Positions 18,506 to 29,912 of a DNA stretch of 64,000 nucleotides are shown piece after piece (position 1 is the first letter of the stretch; each line of letters starts with the position of its first letter). The translations under genes and the position numbers were made by a program. This DNA comes from an uncultured Roseovarius sp. (GTDB lineage Bacteria; Pseudomonadota; Alphaproteobacteria; Rhodobacterales; Rhodobacteraceae): NCBI RefSeq assembly GCF_947489715.1, contig NZ_CANLER010000007.1, positions 62,001-126,000 on the forward strand. The letters run 5' to 3'. Below the pieces are notes generated by a model. The model did no database searches, had not been told where the DNA came from, and worked only from the letters and a program-made list of their open reading frames with translations.

Positions 18506-19021
18506 ATGGCGGAAAACATAGACAAGATCATATTGTTGATCTGCCGGTTTTGCGGCCTCCTCGCGGCGCTGGCCATCCTTGTTCTGACGGGCCTGGTCAT
18601 GACCAGCATTGCCAGCCGCGCCCTTGGTGTTTATGTGCCCGGACTAACAGACTTTGCCGCCTATTGTCTGGCTTGGGCAGGGTCCCTGGGCATGGCCTAC
18701 ACGTTTGGCCAGCATGGGCATATTCGCGTCGAAATGATTGTGGATAACATGCGCGGCAAGCTGCGGTACGTGTTCGAAGTGGCCGTTCTTATGCTGGCGA
18801 CCGCCACGGTGACTTACCTGGCCTGGTATCTTGTCAAGATGACCCACACGTCCTGGGTCTATGAAGATCGCAGCGATGGATCCGACGAGATTCTGATCTG
18901 GATTCCGCAAGTTCCCTTCGCGGTTGGGTTTTGCCTGTTTGCATTGGTGCTGATTCTGGCCGTGCTGCGCGGCGACCTGGAAGGGCTGTCCGCCACGAAA
19001 CAATCCGAGAGCTGGGAGTAA
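18506..19021 (+). CDS. TRAP transporter small permease subunit, DctQ family
   Basis: The 171-residue inner-membrane protein has four hydrophobic segments (about residues 10-32, 45-65, 87-108 and 130-152). It contains the family pattern RALGVYVPGLTDFAAYCLAW and FGQHGHIRVEM. The ATG at 18506 follows AGAGAGGC; an in-frame GTG one codon earlier and a longer frame from 18455 are less likely. It ends 4 bases before the large permease gene. Confidence 0.92.
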   Translation: MAENIDKIILLICRFCGLLAALAILVLTGLVMTSIASRALGVYVPGLTDFAAYCLAWAGSLGMAYTFGQHGHIRVEMIVDNMRGKLRYVFEVAVLMLATATVTYLAWYLVKMTHTSWVYEDRSDGSDEILIWIPQVPFAVGFCLFALVLILAVLRGDLEGLSATKQSESWE

Positions 19022-19025
19022 CCCC

Positions 19026-20333
19026 ATGGCTGAAACGACACTTGCGATTTTGATGATCGTCGCCTTGCTAGGGCTTTTGGCCCTGGGCCTCTGGATCGGT
19101 CTGGCCCTGATGGGTGTCGGGTTCATCGCAATGGCGCTCTTCACCTCTCGCCCCGTCGGGGATGCTCTGGCAACGACGGTCTGGTCGCATAGCGCGCTTT
19201 GGGGTTTGGCATCATTGCCGCTGTTCATTTGGATGGGCGAGATATTGTTCCGAAGTCGGCTATCGGAGGGGTTGTTCAGCGGGCTCGCCCCGTTGATGCG
19301 ACGCATGCCCGGTGGGTTGATCCATGTGAATATTGTCGGCTGCACCGTTTTCGCCGCGATATCCGGTTCATCTGCTGCGACGCTGGCTACAATAGGCAAG
19401 ATAACCGTTCCGGAACTGAAAAAACGCGGCTACCCAGACAAAATGGCCTATGGCACACTTGCAGGGGCCTCGACCCTTGGTTTGCTAATACCCCCGTCCA
19501 TCATCATGATCGTCTATGGCGTGACCGCACAGGTATCCATCACGCGGCTCTTCATGGCTGGCATCTTTCCAGGCATCATGCTGGCAGCACTTTTTATCGG
19601 GTACATCCTGATCTGGGGCAGGTTCACAGAGGAAGGCCGCTCGATGCGTGAAGAGCGCGCCTCGCTGAAAGAAAAACTGCAAGGATTACTGCGGCTGGCC
19701 CCGGTTGCGGGGCTGATCATCGTCGTCATTGGGTCGATCTATTCTGGTCTGGCATCGCCCACGGAAGCGGCTGTCCTGGGTGTTCTGGGTGCGTTAATCC
19801 TGTCCGCGGCAGAGCGAACATTGTCGCAAAAAGCCTTTATCGAAGGGCTGATGGGGGCAACAAAAACCACGTCGATGATAATGCTCTTGGTGGCCGGGTC
19901 AGCCTTCCTGACCCTTGCAATGGGCTTTACCGGCCTTCCACGTGCCCTGGCCGAGTGGATTGGAGGCATGAACCTAAGTCCTTGGATGCTGATAGCAGCG
20001 CTGACATTGTTCTACGTGATTCTTGGCTTCTTTCTGGATGGCATTTCATCAATCGTATTGACCATGGCCGTGGTTGAACCACTGGTGCGCGGTGCGGGTA
20101 TCGACATGATCTGGTTCGGTATTTTCGTCGTGCTAGTGGCCGAGATGGCAATGATAACGCCGCCCGTGGGGTTCAACTTGTTTTTGGTGCAAAGCATGAC
20201 GGGGCGCGATCTGGGCTTCATTGCCCGTGCGGCATTTCCAATGTTCTTGTTGATGGTTGTGGGCGTCGTTCTGTTGACGGCGTTTCCAGGGTTGGCGCTT
20301 TGGTTGCCTGAAGTTCTGACTGCGAGGAATTAG
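19026..20333 (+). CDS. TRAP transporter large permease subunit, DctM family
   Basis: The 435-residue membrane protein has about 12 hydrophobic segments and the DctM landmarks MRRMPGGLIHVNIVGCTVFA, ISGSSAATLATIG, LLIPPSI and MAMITPPVGFNLFL. It forms the sodium-coupled transport channel with DctQ. It is followed within 4 bases by a UspA gene, an arrangement known from TeaABC-TeaD in Halomonas. Confidence 0.94.
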   Translation: MAETTLAILMIVALLGLLALGLWIGLALMGVGFIAMALFTSRPVGDALATTVWSHSALWGLASLPLFIWMGEILFRSRLSEGLFSGLAPLMRRMPGGLIHVNIVGCTVFAAISGSSAATLATIGKITVPELKKRGYPDKMAYGTLAGASTLGLLIPPSIIMIVYGVTAQVSITRLFMAGIFPGIMLAALFIGYILIWGRFTEEGRSMREERASLKEKLQGLLRLAPVAGLIIVVIGSIYSGLASPTEAAVLGVLGALILSAAERTLSQKAFIEGLMGATKTTSMIMLLVAGSAFLTLAMGFTGLPRALAEWIGGMNLSPWMLIAALTLFYVILGFFLDGISSIVLTMAVVEPLVRGAGIDMIWFGIFVVLVAEMAMITPPVGFNLFLVQSMTGRDLGFIARAAFPMFLLMVVGVVLLTAFPGLALWLPEVLTARN

Positions 20334-20337
20334 GAAC

Positions 20338-20763
20338 ATGACCAGAAATGTGATCGCCGCTGTTGACCCCTATGATAAAGACTCCTGGCCAATGGTGAGC
20401 ATGGCGTTGGCGCCTTACGCGCATTCGGGAAGCACGATCCATTTGATTCATGTGGTTCCGGAATCAAGCTCACTTGGCCAGTTTTCTCAATTCGTTCCTG
20501 CGGGATTTGCAGAGAGCCATCGACACGAAGCCAAAGATCTGTTGGAGGAAATGGCCCGGCAGATCGGACCTGACGTTACGCTGAAAATGCACCAACAAAG
20601 CGGCCATGTGCATGTAGAGGTTCTAGATCTTGCGCAAGAGATCAAGGCCGACCTGATTGTCGTCGGCGCATATAGTGAAGCCTTAAAAGACTATCTTCTG
20701 GGGCCAAAAGCAGCACGCATAGCGCGCCACGCAGAGTGTTCCGTCTTGATAGCGCGACCCTAG
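20338..20763 (+). CDS. Universal stress protein, UspA family (TeaD-like)
   Basis: The 141-residue single-domain Usp starts MTRNVIAAVDPYDKDSW and keeps the nucleotide-binding end VVGAYSEALKDYLLGPKAAR, matching a G-2x-G-9x-G-like pattern, though the second Gly is replaced by Ser. Its position directly after dctM matches TeaD, an ATP-binding Usp that modulates the TeaABC ectoine TRAP transporter. The likely role is regulation of this TRAP system; that is inferred from context only. Confidence 0.88.
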   Translation: MTRNVIAAVDPYDKDSWPMVSMALAPYAHSGSTIHLIHVVPESSSLGQFSQFVPAGFAESHRHEAKDLLEEMARQIGPDVTLKMHQQSGHVHVEVLDLAQEIKADLIVVGAYSEALKDYLLGPKAARIARHAECSVLIARP

Positions 20764-20797
20764 AATTTGAGCATAGATATTTGTGAAGGTTTAGAAA

Positions 20798-21610
20798 ATG
20801 TCGTTTCTCGCACCAGACTTTCTGCTTTCCGCAATCTTGTTGGCTTTGGTCGGATGTTTAGCCGGCGTGTTGTCCGGATTGTTTGGAATTGGTGGCGGTG
20901 CTGTACTCGTACCAATTCTAGTAGCGACCTTCTCCCTTCAGGGCCTCTTGCCGGACCACATTGCGCATATGGCGGTAGGTACGTCGCTGGCCATAATCAT
21001 ACCAACGGCCATTCGATCGTACCTTTCCCATCGCGAGCACGGAGCTGGCAATGCTACATTGCTGCGATCATGGGTATTTTGGGTGCCTTTTGGCGTTGTG
21101 GCGGCATCTTCTGTCGTTGGTTTCGTGCCAGGGATTGTCTTGAAGTATGTGTTTGCGGCTGTCGCCTCGTTGATCGCCTTCAAGATGCTGTTCAATCAAG
21201 AAAACTGGGTGATTGCGCAAGAGCTTCCCGGCCCCACGGCAAACAGAAGTGTCGGGTTTGGAATTGGTTTCCTTTCAACGTTCATGGGTATTGGTGGCGG
21301 CAATCTAAATAACCTGTTCATGACATTGTTCGGGCAATCCATGCACCAGGCGGTGGCCACTTCAGCGGGTTTGGGCGTGCTGATCGCCATTCCGGCAGCG
21401 CTTGGGTACATTTATGCCGGGTGGGGTTCAGAAGGCCTGCCGGTCTGGGTATTTGGTTACGTCAATCTTCTGGCCGTTGCGATGATCGCGCCATTTTCGA
21501 TGCTTATGGCCCCGTTCGGTGCAAAACTTGCGCACAGCCTTCCGGCGCGAAAACTTGAGATCGGCTTCGGTCTCTTTCTTGTCTGCGTTATTATTAGCTT
21601 CGTATTTTGA
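20798..21610 (+). CDS. Sulfite exporter TauE/SafE family protein
   Basis: The 270-residue membrane protein has about eight hydrophobic segments and the two family repeats GCLAGVLSGLFGIGGGAVLVP (about residues 17-37) and GFLSTFMGIGGGNLNNLFM (about 160-178). TauE/SafE proteins export sulfite, sulfoacetate or other organic anions, though many are uncharacterised. It lies 34 bases after the usp gene and closes the catabolic operon. That may mean a sulfur-containing or acidic by-product is expelled. Confidence 0.9.
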   Translation: MSFLAPDFLLSAILLALVGCLAGVLSGLFGIGGGAVLVPILVATFSLQGLLPDHIAHMAVGTSLAIIIPTAIRSYLSHREHGAGNATLLRSWVFWVPFGVVAASSVVGFVPGIVLKYVFAAVASLIAFKMLFNQENWVIAQELPGPTANRSVGFGIGFLSTFMGIGGGNLNNLFMTLFGQSMHQAVATSAGLGVLIAIPAALGYIYAGWGSEGLPVWVFGYVNLLAVAMIAPFSMLMAPFGAKLAHSLPARKLEIGFGLFLVCVIISFVF

Positions 21611-21672
21611 GTGGTTCACGGCAGATGAAAAACAAGGGTTTGCCGTTTACCCCAGCCACCCCTCACGCGCTT

Positions 21673-22569
<897 letters not shown>

Positions 22570-22572
22570 GTG

Positions 22573-24162
22573 TCAGGCCGTCAGGTCAAGGGCTGCGTGC
22601 AGCAGGGCTTTGGCATATTCGGTTTGAGGCGCATTAAAGAGCGCCTGCGCCTCGCCGGTTTCGATCACGTCGCCCTGTTTCATCACCAGCACCCGGTGGC
22701 TCATGGCGCGCACGACGTTGAGGTCGTGGCTGATGAACAGATAGGCCAGCCCGTATTTAACCTGCAGGCGGCGCAGCAGATCGACGATCTGCACCTGCAC
22801 CGTCATGTCTAGCGCCGAGGTCGGCTCGTCCAGCACCACCAGTTTGGGGCGCAGGATCATTGCGCGGGCGATGGCGATGCGCTGGCGCTGACCGCCGGAA
22901 AATTCATGCGGATAGCGATCCATCGTCTCGGGGTTCAGTTCGACCTCGGTCATCACATCGGCCACCAGATCGCGCACCGGGCGGCCACCCGGGTTGCCAT
23001 GCACGCCCAGCCCCTCGGCGATGATCTGTTCGCAAGTCATGCGCGGGCTGAGGCTGCCGAACGGGTCCTGAAACACGATCTGCATGTCGGCGCGGCGGCG
23101 GCGTAACTGGCGGGTGGACCAGTTATTCACATCCTCGCCGTCGAACCGAATGCCGCCCTCGGATTCGATCAGCCGCATGATCGCCAGCGCCAGCGTGGTT
23201 TTTCCTGAGCCGCTTTCGCCCACGATGCCCAGCGTTTCACCGGCGCGCACGGCAATGCTGGCTTCGTTCACCGCCTTCACATGACCGACGGTTTTCTTGA
23301 AAAAGCCGCGCTGGATCGGGAACCAGACGCGCAAGGCATCGGTTTCGACCAGTGTTTCGGTGTTCTCGGGAACGGGATCGGGCTCTCCCACGGCGCGGGC
23401 GCTGAGCAGTTTGCGCGTGTATTCGTGCTGCGGGTTGGCGAAAATCTCGGCGGTGGGGCCGGTTTCGACAATCTCTCCGCCTTTCATCACGCAGACCCGG
23501 TCGGCGATGCGCTGGACGATGCCCAGATCGTGGGTGATGAACAAAAGGCCCATCCCCTCTTCGCGCTTGAGCTCTGCCAGAAGATCGAGGATCTGCGCCT
23601 GAATGGTCACGTCAAGCGCGGTGGTAGGTTCATCCGCGATCAGGATGTCGGGTTTGTTGGCCAGCGCCATCGCGATCATGATCCGCTGCCGCTGCCCGCC
23701 CGAAAGCTGGTGGGGGTAGGCATCCAGCCGGCTTTCGGCGTCGCGGATGCCGACCCGTTCCATCAGCTCGATGATGCGGGTGCGCGCTTCGTCGCCGGTC
23801 AGGCCCTGATGCAGTTCCAGCGACTCGCGGATTTGTTTTTCCAGCGTGTGCAGCGGGTTGAGCGATGTCATCGGCTCCTGAAAGATAAAGCTGATGTCGT
23901 TGCCGCGGACCTTGCGCAGCATCCGGTCATTCGCGCCGATCATCTGCTGACCGTCATAGGTGACGCTGCCCGCCACCTGGGCCGATCCGCCCAGCAGGGA
24001 CACGGTGGACAGTGCGGTGACGGATTTGCCCGAGCCGCTTTCACCGACCAACGCCACGGTTTCCCCCTTGTCGACGGAAAAGGACACGCCCTTGACCGCC
24101 GGGATAAGCTGCCCATCCTGCCGGAAACTGACGGTCAGGTCCTGAACATCCAAGAGGCTCAT
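22573..24162 (-). CDS. Oligopeptide-type ABC transporter, fused ATP-binding protein (YejF-like)
   Basis: The 529-residue protein fuses two ABC ATPases. Each has a Walker A ([13 protein letters not shown] near residue 38, [13 protein letters not shown] near 318), a signature ([15 protein letters not shown] and [15 protein letters not shown]), and a Walker B ([13 protein letters not shown] and [13 protein letters not shown]). It powers the transport of peptide-like substrates through the two adjacent permeases. Its ATG overlaps the upstream permease stop in ATGA. Confidence 0.94.
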   Translation of the reverse strand: MSLLDVQDLTVSFRQDGQLIPAVKGVSFSVDKGETVALVGESGSGKSVTALSTVSLLGGSAQVAGSVTYDGQQMIGANDRMLRKVRGNDISFIFQEPMTSLNPLHTLEKQIRESLELHQGLTGDEARTRIIELMERVGIRDAESRLDAYPHQLSGGQRQRIMIAMALANKPDILIADEPTTALDVTIQAQILDLLAELKREEGMGLLFITHDLGIVQRIADRVCVMKGGEIVETGPTAEIFANPQHEYTRKLLSARAVGEPDPVPENTETLVETDALRVWFPIQRGFFKKTVGHVKAVNEASIAVRAGETLGIVGESGSGKTTLALAIMRLIESEGGIRFDGEDVNNWSTRQLRRRRADMQIVFQDPFGSLSPRMTCEQIIAEGLGVHGNPGGRPVRDLVADVMTEVELNPETMDRYPHEFSGGQRQRIAIARAMILRPKLVVLDEPTSALDMTVQVQIVDLLRRLQVKYGLAYLFISHDLNVVRAMSHRVLVMKQGDVIETGEAQALFNAPQTEYAKALLHAALDLTA

Positions 24163-25265
24163 TCAAAGGTCTTTCTGGGGTCGAACGCGTCGCGGACGCC
24201 TTCGAAGATGAAAACCAGCAGCGACAGCATGATGGCAAAGGCGAAAAACGCGGTGAAGGCGAGCCAGGGGGCTTGCAGGTTCTGCTTGGCCTGCAGGGTC
24301 AGTTCACCCAGCGACGGGGATGAGGAGGGCAGGCCGAAGCCCAGGAAGTCGAGCCCCGCGAGCAGGGAGATCGTGCCCGTGATGACAAAGGGCAGCATTG
24401 TCAGCGTGGCGACCATAGCGTTGGGCAGCATGTGGCGGAACATGATCGTCAGGTTCGAGACGCCAAGTGCCTTGGCCGCGCGGACATATTCCAGATTTCG
24501 GGCGCGCAGGAATTCGGCCCGGACCACGCCCACCAGCGCCATCCAACCGAAAAGCACGGTGATCACCACCAGCAACCAGAAGCTGCGCGGCAGGATCGCA
24601 AAGAGGATGATGATGACGTAGATTTGGGGGGTTGAGGCCCAGATCTCGATAATCCGTTGGAAAATAAGGTCGGTCTTGCCGCCGAAATACCCCTGTATCG
24701 CACCTGCAAAAACGCCGATCACTGTCGACAGCCCGGTCACGATGAGGGTGAAAAGGACCGACAGCCGGAAGCCGTAGATTACCCGCGCCAGCACATCGCG
24801 CTTGGTGTCGTCGGTGCCCAGCCAGTTCTGCTCGTTCGGGGGCAGGGGCGCAGCGCCAACACGGTCCACGGGCGTGTCATAGCTGTAGGGTATTAGCGGC
24901 CAGAGCGCCCAACCCTTGTCGATTTTTTCGCCGTTGATCACGCCGTCACCTGCGTCTTCGATGACGCCTTCTGGATCGTCGAAGCAATCCTCCAGCCCGC
25001 CCGAGGTGATCAGGCAGGCGACCTCTGGGTCGCGGTAGATGGCCTCGGTCCGGAAATCGCCGCCGAAGGTGGTCTCGGCATAGAAGTTGAAGATGGGCGT
25101 GTAGAATTCACCGCGATATTTCACCAGAATGGGTTTGTCATTGGCCACGAATTCAGCGCAGAGCGTGACGCTGAAGATGATCGCGAACAGGATGAGCGAC
25201 CAGAAGGCGCGCTTGTTGCGGCGAAAGTTGCGCCAGCGGCGTTGGTTGAGAGCCGAGAGCGCCAT
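24159..25265 (-). CDS. ABC transporter permease (YejE-like)
   Basis: The 368-residue inner-membrane protein has the N-terminal NQRRWRNFRRNKRAFWSLIL, a large periplasmic loop after the first membrane segment, and a BPD_transp_1 domain with the EAA-type loop EFLRARNLEYVRAAKALGVS. The loop with FRTEAIYRDPEV is typical of YejE. It abuts yejB directly (TGA then ATG) and overlaps the ATPase gene by four bases. Confidence 0.92.
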   Translation of the reverse strand: MALSALNQRRWRNFRRNKRAFWSLILFAIIFSVTLCAEFVANDKPILVKYRGEFYTPIFNFYAETTFGGDFRTEAIYRDPEVACLITSGGLEDCFDDPEGVIEDAGDGVINGEKIDKGWALWPLIPYSYDTPVDRVGAAPLPPNEQNWLGTDDTKRDVLARVIYGFRLSVLFTLIVTGLSTVIGVFAGAIQGYFGGKTDLIFQRIIEIWASTPQIYVIIILFAILPRSFWLLVVITVLFGWMALVGVVRAEFLRARNLEYVRAAKALGVSNLTIMFRHMLPNAMVATLTMLPFVITGTISLLAGLDFLGFGLPSSSPSLGELTLQAKQNLQAPWLAFTAFFAFAIMLSLLVFIFEGVRDAFDPRKTFE

Positions 25266-26351
25266 TCAGCCGGACCGTTTTTCAAAGTCGATGCGCGGAT
25301 CGACCAGCACATACATCAGGTCCGACAGGATGTTCACCACCAACCCGATCAGGCCAAAGAGGAAGAGCGTGCCGAACATTACCGGGTAGTCGCGGCCCAC
25401 TGCCGCCTCGAACCCCAGACGCCCGAGACCGTCGAGCGAAAAGATGGTTTCGATCAGCACCGAGCCGCCGAAGAAGACACCGATGAAGACCGCCGGGAAG
25501 CCCGCGATTACGATCAGCATGGCGTTGCGGAAAATATGACCGTAAAGCACCTTGCGTTCGCTCAGCCCCTTGGCGCGGGCGGTCATGACATAGTGCTTCT
25601 TGATCTCATCGAGAAAGCTGTTCTTGGTCAGCAGCGTCAGCGTGGCAAAGGCCGCGATGGTGGACGCGGTGACCGGTAGGGCGATGTGCCAGAAATAATC
25701 CAGCACCTTGCCCACAAGGCTGAGCTGTTCCCAATTGTCCGAGGTGAGGCCCCGGAGCGGAAAAAGCTGCCAGTAGCTGCCCCCGGCGAAAAGCACCAGC
25801 AACATGATCGCGAAAAGAAAGGCCGGGATCGCGTAGGCGACGATGATGATGCCGCTGGTCCAGGTGTCGAAAGAACTGCCGTCATGTACCGCCTTGCGGA
25901 TGCCAAGCGGGATCGAGACCAGATAGGCAATGAGCGTCGACCACAGGCCCAGCGTGATGCTGACCGGCATCTTGTCGAGTACCAGTTCGGTCACTGTCTG
26001 TTTCTTGAAATAACTCTCGCCGAAATCGAAATGCAGATAGTTCCACATCATGTTCAGGAAGCGTTCGAGCGGGGGTTTGTCGAGGCCGAATTGCTGCTCA
26101 AGCTCTTTGATGAATTCGGGTGGCAGGCCACGGGCACCAAGATATTCGGAGTTCTCTTCGGACCCTTCAAGGGTGGCATCCTCGGCCCCGCCCGCAAACC
26201 CGCCAAAAACATCGCCGCCGCCCTGCAATTGCGCAATCATCTGTTCTACCGGGCCGCCCGGCACGAATTGAACCAGGGCAAAATTGATGATCATGATCCC
26301 CAGAAGCGTGGGGATGATGAGCAGCAGACGGCGGAGGATATAGGCGCCCAT
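25266..26351 (-). CDS. ABC transporter permease (YejB-like)
   Basis: The 361-residue membrane protein starts [20 protein letters not shown], the usual DppB/YejB start, with an EAA loop around [20 protein letters not shown] and six hydrophobic segments. A Gly/Glu-rich insert between about residues 40 and 75 ([15 protein letters not shown]) is common in the YejB branch. It pairs with YejE to form the channel. Confidence 0.92.
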   Translation of the reverse strand: MGAYILRRLLLIIPTLLGIMIINFALVQFVPGGPVEQMIAQLQGGGDVFGGFAGGAEDATLEGSEENSEYLGARGLPPEFIKELEQQFGLDKPPLERFLNMMWNYLHFDFGESYFKKQTVTELVLDKMPVSITLGLWSTLIAYLVSIPLGIRKAVHDGSSFDTWTSGIIIVAYAIPAFLFAIMLLVLFAGGSYWQLFPLRGLTSDNWEQLSLVGKVLDYFWHIALPVTASTIAAFATLTLLTKNSFLDEIKKHYVMTARAKGLSERKVLYGHIFRNAMLIVIAGFPAVFIGVFFGGSVLIETIFSLDGLGRLGFEAAVGRDYPVMFGTLFLFGLIGLVVNILSDLMYVLVDPRIDFEKRSG

Positions 26352-26358
26352 GCGCGGG

Positions 26359-28296
26359 TTACCTCAGCGCACCCGAGGCTTTGAGCGCCTCGGCTTTTTC
26401 AGCGTTGACCCACCAGAAATCAAGCGACCCCAGAGCAAAGGGTGGCTGTTCGGCGGGGTGTTCATACATGTCCCAATAGGCGACCCAGTAATCCGGGGCA
26501 AACCCGTCGGGGATCATGAAGAATTCATGTCGCAGCGCCCGGTCGAGCGCGCGGATGGTCATGTCTTCCTCGTCCTGGCTTTCGGTCAGCAACGATTCCT
26601 CGATGATCTTGTCGACCAGCGGGCTGGCAAGGCCTGCCGGGTTGAAGAGGCTGAATTCAGCGGCCTCGGAACCGAAGCGCTGAGCCAGACCGGTGCCGGT
26701 GCCCAGAAGCGATGGGTAGCCATCAAAGACCAGATCATAATCGCGATCCCGCTCGCGCTTGGTGTATTGCGAGGAATCCACTGATTCCAGCACGGCATCG
26801 AAGCCCATCTGCTTGAGGTTCGATACGAAATTTTCAGCGATGGCGCGGTCGGTCGGTTCGGCCGAGGCGTTCATCAGGAAGTTGATCGTCAGCGCCTCGC
26901 CCTTGTCATTGCGCAACTGGCCCGCGTCATCAACGCTCCAGCCGGCCTCTTCCAGAAGGGCCAGCGCGGGACGCAGGTTCTTGCGTGGCAATAGGCGATC
27001 TGCGTCCGAGACATGCGGCACGTAGGGTTCGGTCGTCAGCAATTCGGGCGGCACCACATCGCCAAGCGATTTCAGGAATTCCAGCTCTTCGCCTTCAGGC
27101 AGTCCCTTGGCTTCAAGATGGGTGCCATCGGAAAAGGATTTCTGCTGCGCATAGAGACCGTAAAGCAGCGACTTGTTGGTCCAGTCGAAGTTGAAGCCCA
27201 GCGCCACTGCCTGCCGGACGCGTTTATCCTTGAACACCTTGCTGCCGAGGTTGAAGACGATGCCGGTCATGCTGGGCGGCGTGCCATCGGGGATTTCTTC
27301 CTTGACCACGTCGCCGCGCGCCAGCGCCGGGAAGTCATAGGCGGTTGCCCATTTCTTGGGGTCGGATTCGGTGCGGTAGGTGACTTCGCCCGCCTTGAAC
27401 GCCTCGAACGCGGCGGTGGAATCAGCGAAATATTCCAGGCGGATGCGATCAAAATTATGCCGCCCCTTGTTGATCGGCAGATTCCAGCCCCAGTAATCGG
27501 GGCTGCGGGCAAAAGTGACGCGGCGGTTGGGTTCGACGTTTTCGATAACGTAGGGACCAGAGCCGGGCGAAACCTCGAACCGCGCTTCATCCAGCTTTGC
27601 ACCGGATTCTTCGTACCATTTCTTTGACCAGACCGGGACGGAGCCCACCTGATCAATCAGGCTGCGACGCGAGATATCATCAGCGAAATAGAATTTGATC
27701 GTGTGATCGTCGATCACCTCGGCGTTGGGGATGCGTTTGCGTACTGCCTCGGCATAGGATTTCAGGCCTTCGTCCAGCAGCAGGTTATGGCTGAAAAGCA
27801 CGTCGTGCGCGGTGACCGGCGTGCCGTCCGAAAATCGCGCTTCGGGGCGCATGTGGAAGATGACCCAGCTTTTGTCTTTGGGGTATTCCAGACTTTCGGC
27901 CAGGAGCCCGTACATCTCACCATAGGCGTCGGCTGGCAGACCGCCGCTGCCTGCCAGAACTTCGCCCAGCAGGCTTTCATACATTACCGTCGACAAGGCC
28001 GAGGCACGGCCCTTGCGCGTATAGGGGTTCATCGAATCGAATGTGCCGGACAGTGCGATGGAAATCTCGCCCCCCTTGGGGGCATCGGGATTGACGTAGT
28101 TGAAATGCGGGTAATCGGGAGGATAGCTGAGTTCGCCGAAGAAGGAATAACCGTGACTTTTGATGATCTTCTCGTCGGCCAGTGCCATCTGCGCAACCAG
28201 GGTTGCGATCATCAGCCCCATGAGGCCCACGGCCAGCTTGAAAGATGCTTTCATCGGAAGCGCCCGGGTCTGGGCCCGGTGGCGTGGTCCGGTCAT
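26359..28296 (-). CDS. ABC transporter extracellular solute-binding protein (YejA-like)
   Basis: The 645-residue protein is an SBP_bac_5 family receptor for peptides or microcin-like compounds. From ATG 28296, preceded by GAGGAG at 6 bases, it has a long basic N-region and a hydrophobic core ending in MALADEKII, a probable signal peptide. The family landmark [14 protein letters not shown] lies near residue 73. ATG 28254 is an alternative start, giving a shorter signal peptide. It leads the receptor-permease-permease-ATPase-sulfotransferase operon. Confidence 0.93.
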   Translation of the reverse strand: MTGPRHRAQTRALPMKASFKLAVGLMGLMIATLVAQMALADEKIIKSHGYSFFGELSYPPDYPHFNYVNPDAPKGGEISIALSGTFDSMNPYTRKGRASALSTVMYESLLGEVLAGSGGLPADAYGEMYGLLAESLEYPKDKSWVIFHMRPEARFSDGTPVTAHDVLFSHNLLLDEGLKSYAEAVRKRIPNAEVIDDHTIKFYFADDISRRSLIDQVGSVPVWSKKWYEESGAKLDEARFEVSPGSGPYVIENVEPNRRVTFARSPDYWGWNLPINKGRHNFDRIRLEYFADSTAAFEAFKAGEVTYRTESDPKKWATAYDFPALARGDVVKEEIPDGTPPSMTGIVFNLGSKVFKDKRVRQAVALGFNFDWTNKSLLYGLYAQQKSFSDGTHLEAKGLPEGEELEFLKSLGDVVPPELLTTEPYVPHVSDADRLLPRKNLRPALALLEEAGWSVDDAGQLRNDKGEALTINFLMNASAEPTDRAIAENFVSNLKQMGFDAVLESVDSSQYTKRERDRDYDLVFDGYPSLLGTGTGLAQRFGSEAAEFSLFNPAGLASPLVDKIIEESLLTESQDEEDMTIRALDRALRHEFFMIPDGFAPDYWVAYWDMYEHPAEQPPFALGSLDFWWVNAEKAEALKASGALR

Positions 28297-28421
28297 ACTG
28301 ATCTCCTCTGTTCCGCTTCCTGATGTGGCGTCTTTTTGGTTGATGGCAAGCTACTGGAGGCAAGGCATTACATTCAAGCGCGGAAAGTTGAACTGAGCGT
28401 GAAATCCCCTGTTTGCAAAAG

Positions 28422-28453
28422 AAAAGGCCGCCAGCCCCGGAGGCGGACGGCCT
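28422..28453 (-). terminator. Rho-independent terminator downstream of the diheme cytochrome gene
   Basis: On the minus strand a G/C-rich stem AGGCCG-CCGCC pairs with GGCGGCC across a loop and is followed by TTTTC-TTTT. It begins about 30 bases after the cytochrome stop. Confidence 0.8.
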
Positions 28454-28483
28454 GAACTTTAAGAAAGGCTAAGTTCGCGGCGC

Positions 28484-29791
28484 TTACTGAGCGGCGCTTT
28501 GGATATAAGCGATCACGGCAGCGCGATCTTCTTCCTTGCGCAGACCGGCGAAGCTCATTTTCGTGCCCGGTGCGTAATCCTTGGGTTTGGTCAGGAAGGC
28601 GCTGAGTTCATCCGCGGTCCAGGTGCCGCCATTGCCGGCCAGAGCGTCTGAGTATTTGAACCCTTCAACGCCCCCGATCGGACGATCAACCAGATTGAAC
28701 AGATGCGGGCCGACGCGGTTTTTGCCGTCTTCCAAGGCATGGCAGGCTTTGCATTTTTTGAAGACCTTTTCACCTTTGGCAGCATCGGCAGAGGCCACCA
28801 TCGCGGCGAAACCGGAAGCTTCGGCGCCAGCGGCTTCTTCAGCGGCGGGCTCTTCGCTTGCCATTTCCTCTGTCGCAGCTTCCTCGGCGGGCGCTTCTTC
28901 TGTGGCGGCCATTTCGGTTGTTTCCGCCTCTTCAGTCATTGCTTCCTCGGTTGCAGCCTCCTCGGCGGGTGCTTCTTCAGCGGCGGCCATTTCGGTTGTT
29001 TCCGCCTCTTCGGTCATTGCTTCCTCAGATGCAACCTCCTCGGCGGGTGCTTCTTCAGCGGCAGCCATTTCGGTTGCTTCTGCTTCTTCGGTTGTCGCCT
29101 CTTCAGCAGCGGCTTCGGCTTCGGGCGTTGGATCAACCTCGGCTTCGGCGGGTGCCTCGGCGGTTACTGCTTCGGCAGCGGTTTCTTCCGTGGCGGCCAT
29201 TTCCGTTTCGGCTTCGGCACCTTCAGCGGCGGCTTCTTCCTTAGGCTCGGGTGCGGCCATTTCATATGTGTCGCCATCGAGTTGGTCGAGATAGGCGATC
29301 ACGTTGATCCGGTCGGTGTCTTTCTTCAGGCCAGAAAAACCCATCGACGTGCCAGGCGCATAGCCCTTGGGATTTTCCAGAAACGCGCTGAGAGTTTCGG
29401 GCGTCCAGACATCTACGACGGGCTTGAGGCTACCGGAATAGCTGAAGCCTGCGGCAGAGGAAACGTCACGGCCAACAACGCCGTAAAGGTAGGGGCCGGT
29501 GGCATTGGCACCATCTTCCAGCTTGTGGCAGGCTTTGCACTTGCCAAAGACCTTGGCGCCTTTTTCGACATCCGCTGCTGCCCAGAGTTCGGCAAGGGAC
29601 GGGCCTTCTGCGGCTTCGCCGCCACCGCTGTCGTCCGAACCGGTGTCGATTATATAAGCCTGTCCATGACCATCGCCGTGACCCGGGCTGGTATCATAGA
29701 GAAGTTCCCCCGCCCATTTGCCCATCAATAAGACCAGCAATGCCCCGCAGAGACTGCCGACGATTTTGGTAAGTGTCATCGTATCGAACAT
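28484..29791 (-). CDS. Membrane-anchored diheme cytochrome c with a long acidic Ala/Glu repeat linker
   Basis: The 435-residue protein has an N-terminal anchor (about residues 8-30), a cytochrome c domain with heme site CKACH and axial-type SMGFSG, an Ala/Glu-rich linker of about 150 residues, and a second cytochrome c domain with CKACH and TKMSFAG. The two domains resemble class I cytochromes of the CycM/c552 type, and a single-heme anchored cytochrome c-y is known in Rhodobacter. The likely role is electron transfer from the bc1 complex to terminal oxidases, spanning a distance through the flexible linker. The linker contains 26-residue repeats. It diverges from pheA. Confidence 0.9.
   Translation of the reverse strand: MFDTMTLTKIVGSLCGALLVLLMGKWAGELLYDTSPGHGDGHGQAYIIDTGSDDSGGGEAAEGPSLAELWAAADVEKGAKVFGKCKACHKLEDGANATGPYLYGVVGRDVSSAAGFSYSGSLKPVVDVWTPETLSAFLENPKGYAPGTSMGFSGLKKDTDRINVIAYLDQLDGDTYEMAAPEPKEEAAAEGAEAETEMAATEETAAEAVTAEAPAEAEVDPTPEAEAAAEEATTEEAEATEMAAAEEAPAEEVASEEAMTEEAETTEMAAAEEAPAEEAATEEAMTEEAETTEMAATEEAPAEEAATEEMASEEPAAEEAAGAEASGFAAMVASADAAKGEKVFKKCKACHALEDGKNRVGPHLFNLVDRPIGGVEGFKYSDALAGNGGTWTADELSAFLTKPKDYAPGTKMSFAGLRKEEDRAAVIAYIQSAAQ
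28882..29100. repeat. 78-base tandem repeats coding the cytochrome linker
   Basis: CCTCGGCGGG begins at 28882, 28960 and 29038, spaced exactly 78 bases. Two near-identical full units and a partial third encode 26-residue repeats rich in Ala and Glu (for example AEETTEMAAAEEAPAEE-type wording on the coding strand). The copies differ at few positions, suggesting recent tandem expansion; copy number may vary between strains. Confidence 0.85.
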
Positions 29792-29912
29792 AGGCCCGTT
29801 TCCATTTAAACTCTGTTGGGTTCGTATCTATCCGCTTCCCCTAGACGGGCGCAAGGTGTAGTTTCCGCGACCAAACGCCCGACCGGCATTAATTGACAGG
29901 AAAAGCCGAAGA

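Noticed and set aside
13277..21610. Ectoine uptake and degradation cluster
   Set aside because: The TRAP-Usp-M24 pattern resembles it, but no DoeB/EutE deacetylase, aminotransferase or AsnC regulator is present, and a gamma-glutamyltransferase takes their place.
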